Source: HK1 sp965202735
Lineage (GTDB): Bacteria > Pseudomonadota > Gammaproteobacteria > HK1
Length of the DNA: 64,000 bases
Reading direction: 5' to 3'
Assembly (NCBI GenBank): GCA_965202735.1
Contig: OZ241844.1
Location: 2,542,001 to 2,606,000 of the forward strand
Part shown: positions 1 to 7,258 of the stretch, piece by piece
Layout: every line of letters starts with the position of its first letter
Numbering within the stretch: position 1 is the stretch's first letter
The notes under the pieces: generated by a model
Told to the model about the DNA's origin: nothing
What the model saw: the letters and a program-made list of their open reading frames with translations, nothing else
The model's database searches: none
Translations under genes and position numbers: made by a program

Positions 1-236
1 AGCGCCAGGGCGTCGGCGGCTTTCGGCTGGGTCACGCGCAGGAAGGCCGAGAGCTGGGCCAGATCGACGCAGTACTCGCGGTCGTAGTCGTGGTAGCTGC
101 CGCAGCTCCAGCCGACGCCGCCGTAGCCGGTCGCCGGCTCGCGCACCTCGTCCGCTCCGGGCGGAGCGCAGGCATCCCCGGCCAGCGCCGTGCAGATCAG
201 GCTTTCGAGACCTCGTTCGCTGGTATCGGTGGTCAC
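1..236 (-). CDS. hsdR: Type I restriction endonuclease subunit R (HsdR), 5' end only
   Basis: The reverse strand reads from a GTG at 236-234 to the window edge, giving about 78 residues that begin VTTDTSERGLESLICTALAG. They continue through a YGGVGWSCGSYHDYDREYC motif and DLAQLSAFLRVTQP, a pattern I recognise from the N-terminus of HsdR, the subunit that cuts and translocates DNA in type I systems. The nuclease and helicase domains lie outside the window. The stop of a 35-codon reading frame sits just two bases upstream (TGA at 240-238), so the start is probably coupled to upstream translation. It is the last visible gene of the leftward hsd operon. The identification rests on this short segment and on the hsdS and hsdM context. 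Confidence 0.72.
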   Translation of the reverse strand, partial: MTTDTSERGLESLICTALAGDACAPPGADEVREPATGYGGVGWSCGSYHDYDREYCVDLAQLSAFLRVTQPKAADALA

Positions 237-237
237 G

Positions 238-345
238 TCACTCGGTCCGAGCCGGCGCCTCGACGACCCTGCCGGGCCGCAGTGGCGCGGGTGTTCCCTG
301 ATCGAACAGCAGCTTCAATCCGCGTTCGCTGGCGTCCGTGGTCAC
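238..345 (-). pseudogene. 35-codon mosaic: duplicated hsdR start fused to a toxin-like start
   Basis: This GTG-to-TGA frame begins VTTDASERGLK, almost the same as the hsdR start (VTTDTSERGLE), then switches to LLFDQGTPAPLR, which resembles the start of the neighbouring toxin (ILFDHGTPAALR). It ends after 35 residues. Its GTG overlaps the toxin stop as GTGA, and its TGA lies two bases before the hsdR GTG. At DNA level about 33 bases at 345-313 repeat at 236-204. I read it as a scar of illegitimate recombination between the toxin and hsdR start regions. It could still be translated as a coupling peptide. Confidence 0.5.
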
Positions 346-680
346 GATTTGGCGTCTCGTTCCCAGATCGGAACTTCCCGCACCTGTCCTGGCCGCACCT
401 CGTCAATCGCTGCCCGGATCTCTTCGATCCGATGCTGCACCCGAGGCCATGCCGTGGCCATCAATACGACAATCGCTATTCTTCTGCCAGCCAGATTCTG
501 CTGGTACCGCATACTCTGGTCCGTGGTAACAATGACCCGATACCCTTCCTCTTCGGCTCTCCGAATCAATTCTCCGTTCTCCAGCAACTCCCATCCTGTC
601 TCCGCAGACCGATCCACGGAGTGCTCCGGCAGATGCTTTCGGAGGGCTGCCGGGGTCCCGTGGTCAAACAGGATTTTCAT
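342..680 (-). CDS. DUF5615-type PIN-like toxin
   Basis: The 112-residue protein starts MKILFDHGTPAALRKHLPEH and contains GWELLENGELI, then YRVIVTTDQSM, the pattern of the small PIN-like DUF5615 family usually paired with DUF433 antitoxins. In these pairs the PIN-like protein is the presumed RNase toxin. The ATG at 680-678 overlaps the stop of the upstream antitoxin as ATGA, typical of toxin-antitoxin translational coupling. A conserved acidic residue follows the first strand (LFDHG) and another lies in TTDQS. The pair sits between hsdS and hsdR, where it may stabilise the restriction locus. Activity is inferred from family only. Confidence 0.72.
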   Translation of the reverse strand: MKILFDHGTPAALRKHLPEHSVDRSAETGWELLENGELIRRAEEEGYRVIVTTDQSMRYQQNLAGRRIAIVVLMATAWPRVQHRIEEIRAAIDEVRPGQVREVPIWERDAKS

Positions 681-904
681 GCTTTCACGGCCATCTTGAG
701 GGACTCGGTTTCGTGCTTGAGCACAGCGGTCACCTGCCACGGCTGGACTTCGGGGTACCACTCCAGGAACTCCTTCACGGTGGCCCCGCTCTCGAGGTTC
801 TCGAAGAGCGCGTAAACCGGCACCCGGGTTCCGGTGAAGGCCCAGGCTCCGCTGATCTTGCGGGGATTGCGTTCCACTGCGGGACACTTTGCCCAGTTTG
901 TCAT
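677..904 (-). CDS. DUF433 antitoxin
   Basis: The 75-residue protein starts MTNWAKCPAVERNPRKISGA and contains WAFTGTRVPVYALFENLESG followed by VKEFLEWYPEV, the DUF433 signature (a compact DNA-binding-like fold). I chose the ATG at 904-902 because a strong Shine-Dalgarno (gaggaggt, reverse strand) lies just upstream and because homology starts there; upstream codons look non-coding. It overlaps the downstream DUF5615 gene by four bases. It probably neutralises that protein and may repress the pair. It begins about 100 bases after the hsdS stop. Confidence 0.75.
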   Translation of the reverse strand: MTNWAKCPAVERNPRKISGAWAFTGTRVPVYALFENLESGATVKEFLEWYPEVQPWQVTAVLKHETESLKMAVKA

Positions 905-1001
905 CTCTGTTACCTCCTCTCGGTTTGCGGCGCCGTCTTCGGCCTTGCACAGGACAGCGCCGCGCGTTCCCGGATCCTCCGGCCGGGGCCAGCTTGCGGG
1001 C

Positions 1002-2504
1002 CTATGCCGCCTGACCCGCGAAATCGGATGCGGATGCGTCATCGGCGCCCGCCGAGTCGCTTGTCCCATCGCCACTGATCGGGGGATCGGCTTCCGGCAA
1101 TGTGCTGGCAGCCTCACGCACGTCCAGCTTACCGGTTACGACATCGGCGATAAGGCGGATGCGGTACTCGCGGAGCAGATCGATCTCGCTTTGCGCTTGA
1201 GCGATGCCTTTGCGTATCTTCTCGATCTTACGGTCGAGGAATCGGGCGATGGCGGCTTGTTCGGGGAGAGGCGGCAGTGCCAGATTCAAGTGCTTGATCT
1301 GACTCGTATATATGTGGACTACGGTAAAGCCGCGACCCATGGTCGCCTTGTGGGCCGCCGCGGGACGGCAATCGGCTGCGTATCCCAGGTATCGCGCCTC
1401 CATCGCCCGGCGCGGTCGAAACAGGATGACATCCCCGCCGCAGCAAGCATCGGAGGAAATCAGGTTGACGGCCGACTTGCCGATTTCTTCAATTGTCTCG
1501 CCGGAAGCGGCGAAAAGGAGATCGCCGAACTTGATGGGTGTGTAGCTTGCGGCACGTTCCGGAGGGACGAAGGACCGGCTCCTTTCGATGAAATACCGGT
1601 GGGTCGTGTACAGATCGCCATACCTGATGCATGAAACTCCCGAGCTGGATTCATCTTCCTTGCTGCCACCGCGGCCCTTGGAAAACGCTCCAATCTGGCC
1701 CAGCCGCCGCACCTCCCAATGCACCGGCACGTCCCCCAGCCACTCGACACCGGAGGGTTCGTATGCGGGGTAGGGTTTGCCAGTGCGCACATCGAACCGA
1801 CCCATCACAGCGTCGCTGACGAGGACCTGCCTGTACTCCTCCAGTAGCGAGATCAGCTTCTTCTTGGCTCCGATGTAGCGGGTAATACGGCGGTCCATGT
1901 AGTCGAGGAATCGGGCGATGGCAGTTTGTTCGGAGAGGGGTGGCAGCGCCAGACTCAAATTCTTGAGCTGACTCGTATAGATGTGAATCACAGTAAAACC
2001 ACGACCCATCGTCGCCTTGTGGGCTGCCGCGGGTCGACAATCGGCCGCGTATCCCAAGTATCGCGCATCCATCGCTCGGCGCACTCGAAACAGAATGACA
2101 TCCCCGCCGCAGCAGGCATCGGAGGGAATCAGATTGACAGCCGACCTGCCGATTTCTTCCATCGTCTCTCCGGAAGCGGCAAAAAGAAGATCACCGAACT
2201 TGATGGGGGTGTAGTTTGCGGCGTGTTCCGGGGGGACGAAGGATCGACTCCTTTCGATAAAATATCGATATGTAGTGTACAAATCTCCATATCGGATGCA
2301 AGGAACTCCCGATTGAGACTCATCCTCCTTGTTGCCGCCTCTGCCCTTGGAGAACGCTCCGATCTGGCCCAGCCGCCGCACCTCCCAATGCGCCGGCACC
2401 TCCCCCAGCCACTCCACGCCGGAGGGCTTGTAGGCCGGGTACGGCTTGCTGGTGCGTACATCGAACCGATCCGCCACGGCGGCGCTTTCACGGATCGAGT
2501 TCAC
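1002..2504 (-). CDS. hsdS: Type I restriction specificity subunit HsdS with two near-identical recognition domains
   Basis: The 500-residue protein has the usual HsdS layout of two target-recognition domains separated by helical conserved regions. Residues 13-201 and 236-424 are two copies of one domain; aligning by eye I count 21 differences over 189 residues. Each copy runs from RFDVRT.KPYPAY through GVEWLG.VP.HWEVRRL to LALPPL.EQ.AIARFLD. The linkers (about 202-235 and 425-455) are the helices that contact HsdM and set spacer length. Two equal domains predict a symmetric, inverted-repeat DNA target rather than the usual asymmetric bipartite site. The C-terminal 45 residues are low-complexity Ala/Asp/Ser. 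The start overlaps the end of hicA by 17 bases. Confidence 0.9.
   Translation of the reverse strand: MNSIRESAAVADRFDVRTSKPYPAYKPSGVEWLGEVPAHWEVRRLGQIGAFSKGRGGNKEDESQSGVPCIRYGDLYTTYRYFIERSRSFVPPEHAANYTPIKFGDLLFAASGETMEEIGRSAVNLIPSDACCGGDVILFRVRRAMDARYLGYAADCRPAAAHKATMGRGFTVIHIYTSQLKNLSLALPPLSEQTAIARFLDYMDRRITRYIGAKKKLISLLEEYRQVLVSDAVMGRFDVRTGKPYPAYEPSGVEWLGDVPVHWEVRRLGQIGAFSKGRGGSKEDESSSGVSCIRYGDLYTTHRYFIERSRSFVPPERAASYTPIKFGDLLFAASGETIEEIGKSAVNLISSDACCGGDVILFRPRRAMEARYLGYAADCRPAAAHKATMGRGFTVVHIYTSQIKHLNLALPPLPEQAAIARFLDRKIEKIRKGIAQAQSEIDLLREYRIRLIADVVTGKLDVREAASTLPEADPPISGDGTSDSAGADDASASDFAGQAA
1233..2468 (-). repeat. Direct repeat of the HsdS recognition domain (1902-2468 and 1233-1799)
   Basis: Two 567-base direct copies encode HsdS residues 13-201 and 236-424 and are separated by a 102-base linker. 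Conservation is obvious at DNA level, which marks a recent duplication or gene conversion. Such repeats are hot spots for deletion to a half-length hsdS. Confidence 0.9.
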
Positions 2505-2730
2505 GGAGGAGCTCCTCGACGGTCATGTGGTGGTGCCGGGCAATGCTCTTGGGAATGCTCGACAGCGTCCTGGCCCCGATCGGAGTGTATAGCGGAATCA
2601 CCTCATGATGCTCTCCGTTGACCTGGATCGTGACCCGCACATGAAAGCCTCGCTGTCTCACGGCGCCGTACCCCAGGCGTCGAAGCGCCGCTTGCAGATG
2701 CGTCCCGCTCACATTGCGGGGCAGCCTCAT
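2488..2730 (-). CDS. hicA: HicA-family mRNA interferase toxin
   Basis: The 80-residue protein starts MRLPRNVSGTHLQAALRRLG and has YGAVRQRGFHVRV, including the HicA histidine in the double-stranded RNA-binding-like fold. It then has a HEVIPLYTPIGARTLSSI segment and a C-terminal VEELLREL helix. HicA cleaves mRNA and is normally held in check by HicB. The ATG at 2730-2728 overlaps the stop of the upstream hicB remnant as ATGA. That hicB is frameshifted, so the toxin may be unrestrained, silent, or controlled elsewhere. Its 3' end overlaps the hsdS start by 17 bases, so loss of hicA could affect hsdS translation. Confidence 0.72.
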   Translation of the reverse strand: MRLPRNVSGTHLQAALRRLGYGAVRQRGFHVRVTIQVNGEHHEVIPLYTPIGARTLSSIPKSIARHHHMTVEELLRELDP

Positions 2731-2938
2731 GCCGCGAGAACCTCATCGCGCACGAAGTGAAAACGGATGAGCTTCGGGCTCGACATCGTGTCGTCGAAGC
2801 AGCAATCCACAGCCTCCTTGACGTTGTGCGAATCTCGTCGGCAGAATCGCCCTGGGTATGGATGCCGTATCCGAGGGCGCTGGCCGAATAACCGCCGTCC
2901 ACTTCGTCTTCGGTCACTTCAAAGATGATTTCGGTCAT
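2727..2938 (-). pseudogene. hicB: hicB antitoxin with a one-base deletion
   Basis: From the ATG at 2938 the frame reads MTEIIFEVTEDEVDGGYSAS, then ALGYGIHTQGDSADEIR, the HicB N-terminus. Near 2833 it leaves frame. The next frame restores the rest of a HicB protein (NVKEAVDCCFDDTMSSPK, then LIRFHFVRDEVLAA) and stops in an ATGA overlap with hicA. The 212-base span is one short of a multiple of three, consistent with a single-base deletion. The product should be a truncated protein with an unrelated tail. A sequencing error is possible. Confidence 0.7.
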
Positions 2939-3042
2939 GGCGTTGTCTCTTCCATATTGCCGGTGCCAATAATCTCTGCCAGAAGTCCCGTCGTCTCCTT
3001 CTTCAGGGCCAGGATGTCGGCGCGAACTTCGGCCAGCCGCCG
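2935..3042 (-). pseudogene. Remnant of the hsdM 3' end
   Basis: The frame ending at the TGA at 2937-2935 encodes RRLAEVRADILALKKETTGL and then LAEI. This matches the C-terminus of the intact hsdM (RRLDEIRADILALERETEGL, then LHEV). The remnant stop overlaps the hicB ATG as ATGA, the arrangement expected if hsdM once ran directly into hicB. The intact hsdM now ends 2.1 kb away, so this is a duplicated tail left beside an inserted gene pair. Confidence 0.7.
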
Positions 3043-3125
3043 TAGATGCCGTATCCGAGCGTCCTGGCGTCGTACCCGCTCTCGACCGCTTCCGTGACCT
3101 CGAAGATGATCTCCGCTGACCGCAT
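3042..3125 (-). pseudogene. Second, N-terminal hicB remnant
   Basis: From the ATG at 3125 the reverse strand encodes MRSAEIIFEVTEAVESGYDA, then RTLGYGIYGG. This parallels the hicB start (MTEIIFEVTEDEVDGGYSAS, ALGYGIHTQG). It then runs out of homology exactly where the hsdM-tail remnant begins in another frame. The order hicB fragment, hsdM fragment, hicB indicates a partial tandem duplication of the hsdM-hicB junction. From 3126 to 3254 I see no further gene. Confidence 0.6.
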
Positions 3126-3254
3126 CCACGACCCCGCCGAAGGATTTTCATTCATTGCTCGCTCCGTCCGCACTCGCACTTGTCTTCATGCTGCCAAGAT
3201 CGGCCCAGCACTCGGCATAATCGGATTCAGCGTTCAGTATGGCCGTCATGCGGC

Positions 3255-3878
3255 TCACCCGGTGGGGAACCACTCCCGAAGTGTACTGCGCAGCCTTCGG
3301 AATGACCGGTCCTTGCAGCGTTGCAGCGACACCTGTTCGGCGATCTGCCGGTACAGCGACGCGCTGCGAGCGACCCTCGCAACGCGCAACGCCTCACGGA
3401 ATGCCTTCGCGGGACGCAAGGGTTTCGATGCGTTCGCCTGCATCCAGCCTTTGTCGATCAGCCAGTCGCGAAGCGACGGCGTCCTCCCCGACCAGCCGGT
3501 CACGCGGTCGACATGGGGAGAGTTTGACCAGACCCATGCCTCGAGCTCGGGGTCCAGAACAATGGCGCGGGCTCGCTCACCCCAGGCGGAGAGGGCCAGG
3601 CGTCGGTCGATCTCATTCTGGAGCTCCTCCGCGGGCGTGGCCTCGCACCCGCTGCCTTCGTGGTCGAAGAGCAGCAGGCCGTGGTCGTACTGTGCGGCAA
3701 AGCGGGACAGGAACTGTACGCCCTCCGGCCGCGCGCACGCCGGATCGTGCAGCGGGTGGACGTAGATGTCGTGCGCAATGGGCCGGGTACCCATTGCCTG
3801 CGGTCTCGACAACAGTCCCTTCAGTGCGTGCTGCATGTCCTTGTCGGCGACCAGCACGACCAGGTCCCTTGCGGTCAC
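3255..3878 (-). CDS. Partner of the AAA ATPase, TOPRIM-like protein of unknown function
   Basis: The 207-residue frame starts at a GTG (VTARDLVVLVADKDMQHALK) 13 bases after the ATPase stop. I see an N-terminal hydrophobic strand followed by VADKDM, a central LLLFDHEGSGCE segment, and AIVLDPELEAWVWSNSPHVD. The acidic residues in the strands resemble a TOPRIM or nuclease-like core, but I cannot place the family with certainty. The gene immediately follows a SMC-like AAA ATPase inside an hsd operon. That recalls the rlo (R-linked) ORF pairs of other type I loci and OLD-type ATPase plus nuclease pairs. A role as the effector of the ATPase is inference. An earlier ATG at 3995 would overlap the ATPase gene heavily and looks non-homologous. 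Confidence 0.55.
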   Translation of the reverse strand: MTARDLVVLVADKDMQHALKGLLSRPQAMGTRPIAHDIYVHPLHDPACARPEGVQFLSRFAAQYDHGLLLFDHEGSGCEATPAEELQNEIDRRLALSAWGERARAIVLDPELEAWVWSNSPHVDRVTGWSGRTPSLRDWLIDKGWMQANASKPLRPAKAFREALRVARVARSASLYRQIAEQVSLQRCKDRSFRRLRSTLREWFPTG

Positions 3879-3891
3879 CCCGACACTCCCG

Positions 3892-5148
3892 TCACCCCAA
3901 CACTCCGGATGCCAGCAGCGTGCCGAGATCCGCGTCCTCCTGCCACGCTCGAAGTCGGGGATGCTCGGAGCCGAGGACGATATCGGTCGCGCCATCGTCG
4001 TCCTTTGCGAAGCAGAGCACGTCGTCCCCGCTTGCGGCGTTCAACACGACCGGCGAATGGGTCGCCAGCAGTACCTGGGCCGTGTACATGGAGCGGAGCG
4101 AGTCGTAGAGGGTCGCCACGGCGCCGGGGTGAATCCCGTTCTCCGGCTCCTCGATCAGGTAGAGCCCGCGCAGGTCGGAGAGATACGCGGGCAGCGTGAG
4201 CGCCGTCAGGCGAAGGGTGCCGTCCGAGACGAGCCACGACGGAACGATCAGGCCCCCCGCATACTCGTAGATCATGTAGCAGTGCCGGTCCTCCGGACGT
4301 TCGATGGTCCTGATGTCCGTCAGGTCGGGAAGCGCCGTCCGCAGGTGCCTGATCCACGCCGCATGGCGTTCCGGGTCCCGATCACGGAGACGGGCCACAA
4401 CCCAGGAGAGATTGGACCCGTCCGGCAGGAACCCGGCCACGCGCGTCGGCGGACTCGGGTGGCGGATCGCGCGGCTGTTGAGCGTGAACCGCTGGACGCC
4501 CGAGCCGAGATATTCGCGAAACCAGGTCGCGATGGGAAAGGAAGCCTCGTCTGCCGGGAGGTTGCCCAACGCCGACCTTTTTGGCCCAAGCCTGAACGAT
4601 GGCGCCCAGCTCCGGTTCGACGGCTTCGTCTCGCTGTAGAAGTTGTCGTTCCCTCCCTGAACCTTGTTGACCAGCACCTTGCAGTCCGACCGTCTGATGT
4701 TCGCCTGAAGCGACGCTGGCGGTGCGGGAGCCTGGGGAAAAAGGTCGCGTTGCTCCTGGGCGAGCACACCGGCCTTCTTCAATACCAGCGTCTCGGCCTT
4801 GAACTCGAACTGGCGGTCCGTGTCGTCGAAGCCGACCGCCACCTGATACCGGACCGTGCCCAGCTCCGGCTTCATCGACAGCTTGCGGAGGCCGTCCGGC
4901 ACCTCGGCCTCGACGGCCAGCTCCAGCACGGTCCCGCAGCCACCGAACAACAGGTCGCGCGGGTCTGGAGCGCGGTCGGCCAGTGTGTCGTCCAGGCCGC
5001 TCGATACGATGTCGCCGAGGAAGCCGATGGCGTCCAGAAAGGTCGTCTTGCCCGATGCGTTCGGGCCGACCAGGACGTGAAACGGCTTCAGAGTCCGCGC
5101 CACGTACCGCAGGCAGCGGTAGTTCAACGCTTCGACCGACGTGATCAC
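3892..5148 (-). CDS. SMC/OLD-like AAA family ATPase in the hsd operon
   Basis: The 418-residue protein starts MITSVEALNYRCLRY and has Walker A GPNASGKTT at residues 28-36. Near the C-terminus come an ABC-type signature-like SDGTLRLTAL, Walker B LYLIEEPENGIHP and the switch histidine in LLATHSPVVL. This is the AAA_21 or RecF/SMC-like arrangement seen in many stand-alone defence ATPases such as OLD, RloA-like and Gabija-like proteins. The ATG overlaps the hsdM stop (ATGA, 5148-5145), so it is expressed with the methylase. Its partner gene follows after 13 bases. The pair interrupts an ancestral hsdM-hicB junction, suggesting acquisition as a cassette. Confidence 0.82.
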   Translation of the reverse strand: MITSVEALNYRCLRYVARTLKPFHVLVGPNASGKTTFLDAIGFLGDIVSSGLDDTLADRAPDPRDLLFGGCGTVLELAVEAEVPDGLRKLSMKPELGTVRYQVAVGFDDTDRQFEFKAETLVLKKAGVLAQEQRDLFPQAPAPPASLQANIRRSDCKVLVNKVQGGNDNFYSETKPSNRSWAPSFRLGPKRSALGNLPADEASFPIATWFREYLGSGVQRFTLNSRAIRHPSPPTRVAGFLPDGSNLSWVVARLRDRDPERHAAWIRHLRTALPDLTDIRTIERPEDRHCYMIYEYAGGLIVPSWLVSDGTLRLTALTLPAYLSDLRGLYLIEEPENGIHPGAVATLYDSLRSMYTAQVLLATHSPVVLNAASGDDVLCFAKDDDGATDIVLGSEHPRLRAWQEDADLGTLLASGVLG

Positions 5149-7142
5149 CGCCGTCCCCCATCGGACGGCCCCGCGCTCAGCACTTCATGCAGCAGCCCTT
5201 CGGTCTCCCTCTCCAGGGCCAGGATGTCCGCTCGAATCTCGTCCAGCCGCCGCATCGGTTGCGGCTTGTAGAAATACCGGTTGAAGCTGATCTCGTAGCC
5301 GATCTTCACGCTGTCGGGCCGGTACCAGGCGTCTGGTGCGAAGGGCAGCACCTCGCGGCGCAGGAAGGCTTCGATGCCACCCTCCTCCTGCAACGGGACC
5401 TGCTCGGTGTCGCGCAGGTCGGGGTCCGGCTCGTACTCCACCACGGCGGACCGGCGGTCCACGGTCGCCGCGAACCGGCCGCGCAGCGGGTCGGCCTCCG
5501 TGCCCCGCTTGTGGACCTTCCGGATGATTGCCGGCGCGTCTTCGCTCCGCTGGCCGCTCTCCTTCAGCGCCTTGATCTCGGCCGCCCTGTAGATGCGGTC
5601 GGGGTCGGCGCCCTCGATGCGCAGGGGCCGCTCGACCGTCACCTTCCAGTAGCCGAGCGCGGCGTTGTCGAAAATTCTGCTCTGTCCGCTCTCCTCGAAG
5701 GCGAGGAACGTATCGCAGATGCGGGCGATATCTTCCTCGCCGAGCTCGCAGGTCTTCTTGCCGAGGTTCTTGCGCAGCGGCCGGTACCAGCCGGTCGCAT
5801 CGATCAACTGCACCTTGCCGCGCCGGTGCACCGGCTTGCGGTTGGTCAGCACCCAGACATGGGTGGCGATGCCGGTGTTGTAGAACAGGTTGAGCGGCAG
5901 GGCGACGATCGCTTCCAGCCAGTCGTTCTCGATGATCCAGCGGCGGATGTTGCTCTCGCCCTGGCCGGCGTCGCCGGTGAACAGCGAGCTGCCGTTGTGC
6001 ACCTCGGCGATGCGGCTGCCGAGCCGGGCATGGCGCTTCATCTTGGAGAGCTTGTTGGCGAGGAACAGCATCTGGCCGTCGCTGGAGCGTGTCACCAGGG
6101 AGTACTCGGGGTCGCCGCCGTGCTCGATCACGAAGCGCGGGTCGCGCATCCCCTGCTTGCCGCCCATGCGCTCCAGGTCCGTCTTCCAGCTCTTGCCGTA
6201 GGGCGGATTGGACAGCATGAAGTCGAACTCGCGGGACGGGAAGGCATCGTTGGCAAGGGTGGAATGCTCCGGGCCGCCGACGATGTTGTCAGCGGCCTCT
6301 CCCTCGCCCTTGAGCAGCAGGTCGGCCTTGCAGATGGCGCAGGTCTCGGCGTTGATCTCCTGGCCGTAGAGGTGTGTCGAGACCTGCTTGCCGCGCTCGG
6401 CCGCAAGCGCCCGCAGGGTCTCCTCGGCGACGGTCAGCATGCCGCCGGTGCCGCAGGCGCCGTCGTAGAGCAGATACGTCCCGGACTCGATCTCGTCGGC
6501 GACCGGCAGGAACACGAGCCTCGCCATCAGGCGCACGGCGTCTCTCGGGGTCCAGTGCTCGCCCGCCTCCTCGTTGTTCTCCTCGTTGAACCGGCGCACC
6601 AGCTCCTCGAAAATCGTGCCCATGCCGTGGTTGTCGAGACCGGGATGGCGGACGGTGCCGTCGATATCGGTCACCGGAACGGGGCTCAGGTTGACTTCGG
6701 CCGAGGTCAGCCGCTCGATCAACGCCCCGAGGGCATCGGCGCGGGCGAGGCGCGGGATCTGGTTGCGGAACTCGAAGCTGTCGAGGATGTCCTGCACGTT
6801 CGGCGAGAACCCGTCGAGCCAGACCTCGAAGTCGGCCCGGAGCCGTTGCGGACTGGACCGGGCGCGCAGGTCGCGCAGGGTGAACGGCGAGGTATTGTAG
6901 AAAGCTTGGCCCGCCGCCTGACGCAGGGCGACATCCTGTTCGATCACACCCACCGCATCGAGCGATGCCTTCATGTCGAGAACGGCCTGCTTGCCGTCTT
7001 CGAGCACCGTGTCCAGCCGGCGCAGCACGGTCATCGGCAGGATCACGTCGCGGTACTTGCCGCGCACGTAGACATCGCGCAGCACGTCATCCGCGATACC
7101 CCAGATGTAGTTCGCGATCCAGCTCAGGTCGCCGTTGCTCAC
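5145..7142 (-). CDS. hsdM: Type I restriction-modification methyltransferase subunit HsdM
   Basis: The 665-residue protein has an HsdM N-terminal helical domain (LSWIANYIWGIADDVLRD onward), then the N6-adenine methylase core. SAM-binding motif I DGACGTGG lies at about 227-234 and catalytic motif IV NPPY at 312-315. It methylates adenine in the host target set by HsdS. It is longer than many HsdM proteins (about 500); the extra C-terminal part ends in the helix RRLDEIRADILAL, which is duplicated as a relic downstream. It is the first gene of the leftward operon and its start faces a divergent XRE regulator across 116 bases. Confidence 0.93.
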   Translation of the reverse strand: MSNGDLSWIANYIWGIADDVLRDVYVRGKYRDVILPMTVLRRLDTVLEDGKQAVLDMKASLDAVGVIEQDVALRQAAGQAFYNTSPFTLRDLRARSSPQRLRADFEVWLDGFSPNVQDILDSFEFRNQIPRLARADALGALIERLTSAEVNLSPVPVTDIDGTVRHPGLDNHGMGTIFEELVRRFNEENNEEAGEHWTPRDAVRLMARLVFLPVADEIESGTYLLYDGACGTGGMLTVAEETLRALAAERGKQVSTHLYGQEINAETCAICKADLLLKGEGEAADNIVGGPEHSTLANDAFPSREFDFMLSNPPYGKSWKTDLERMGGKQGMRDPRFVIEHGGDPEYSLVTRSSDGQMLFLANKLSKMKRHARLGSRIAEVHNGSSLFTGDAGQGESNIRRWIIENDWLEAIVALPLNLFYNTGIATHVWVLTNRKPVHRRGKVQLIDATGWYRPLRKNLGKKTCELGEEDIARICDTFLAFEESGQSRIFDNAALGYWKVTVERPLRIEGADPDRIYRAAEIKALKESGQRSEDAPAIIRKVHKRGTEADPLRGRFAATVDRRSAVVEYEPDPDLRDTEQVPLQEEGGIEAFLRREVLPFAPDAWYRPDSVKIGYEISFNRYFYKPQPMRRLDEIRADILALERETEGLLHEVLSAGPSDGGRR

Positions 7143-7223
7143 CGTGTCTTCAGCCTCCGGTCCGGCCCATCCTCATCTCTGCCGTTCAAGGATAGTCCTG
7201 TTTGCCGGATTCGGAAGCACGCC

Positions 7224-7252
7224 TTGACGATCGGCAGAATGTATAGTAAATA
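7224..7252 (+). promoter_or_regulatory. Sigma-70-like promoter giving a probable leaderless XRE mRNA
   Basis: TTGACG (7224-7229) and TAAATA (7247-7252) are separated by 17 bases, and the ATG of the regulator starts at 7259, where transcription would begin. No Shine-Dalgarno precedes that ATG. The AT-rich imperfect palindrome GTATAGTAAATAC (7241-7253) could be the operator bound by the regulator itself and may also affect the divergent hsdM. Confidence 0.5.
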
Positions 7253-7258
7253 CGACAC

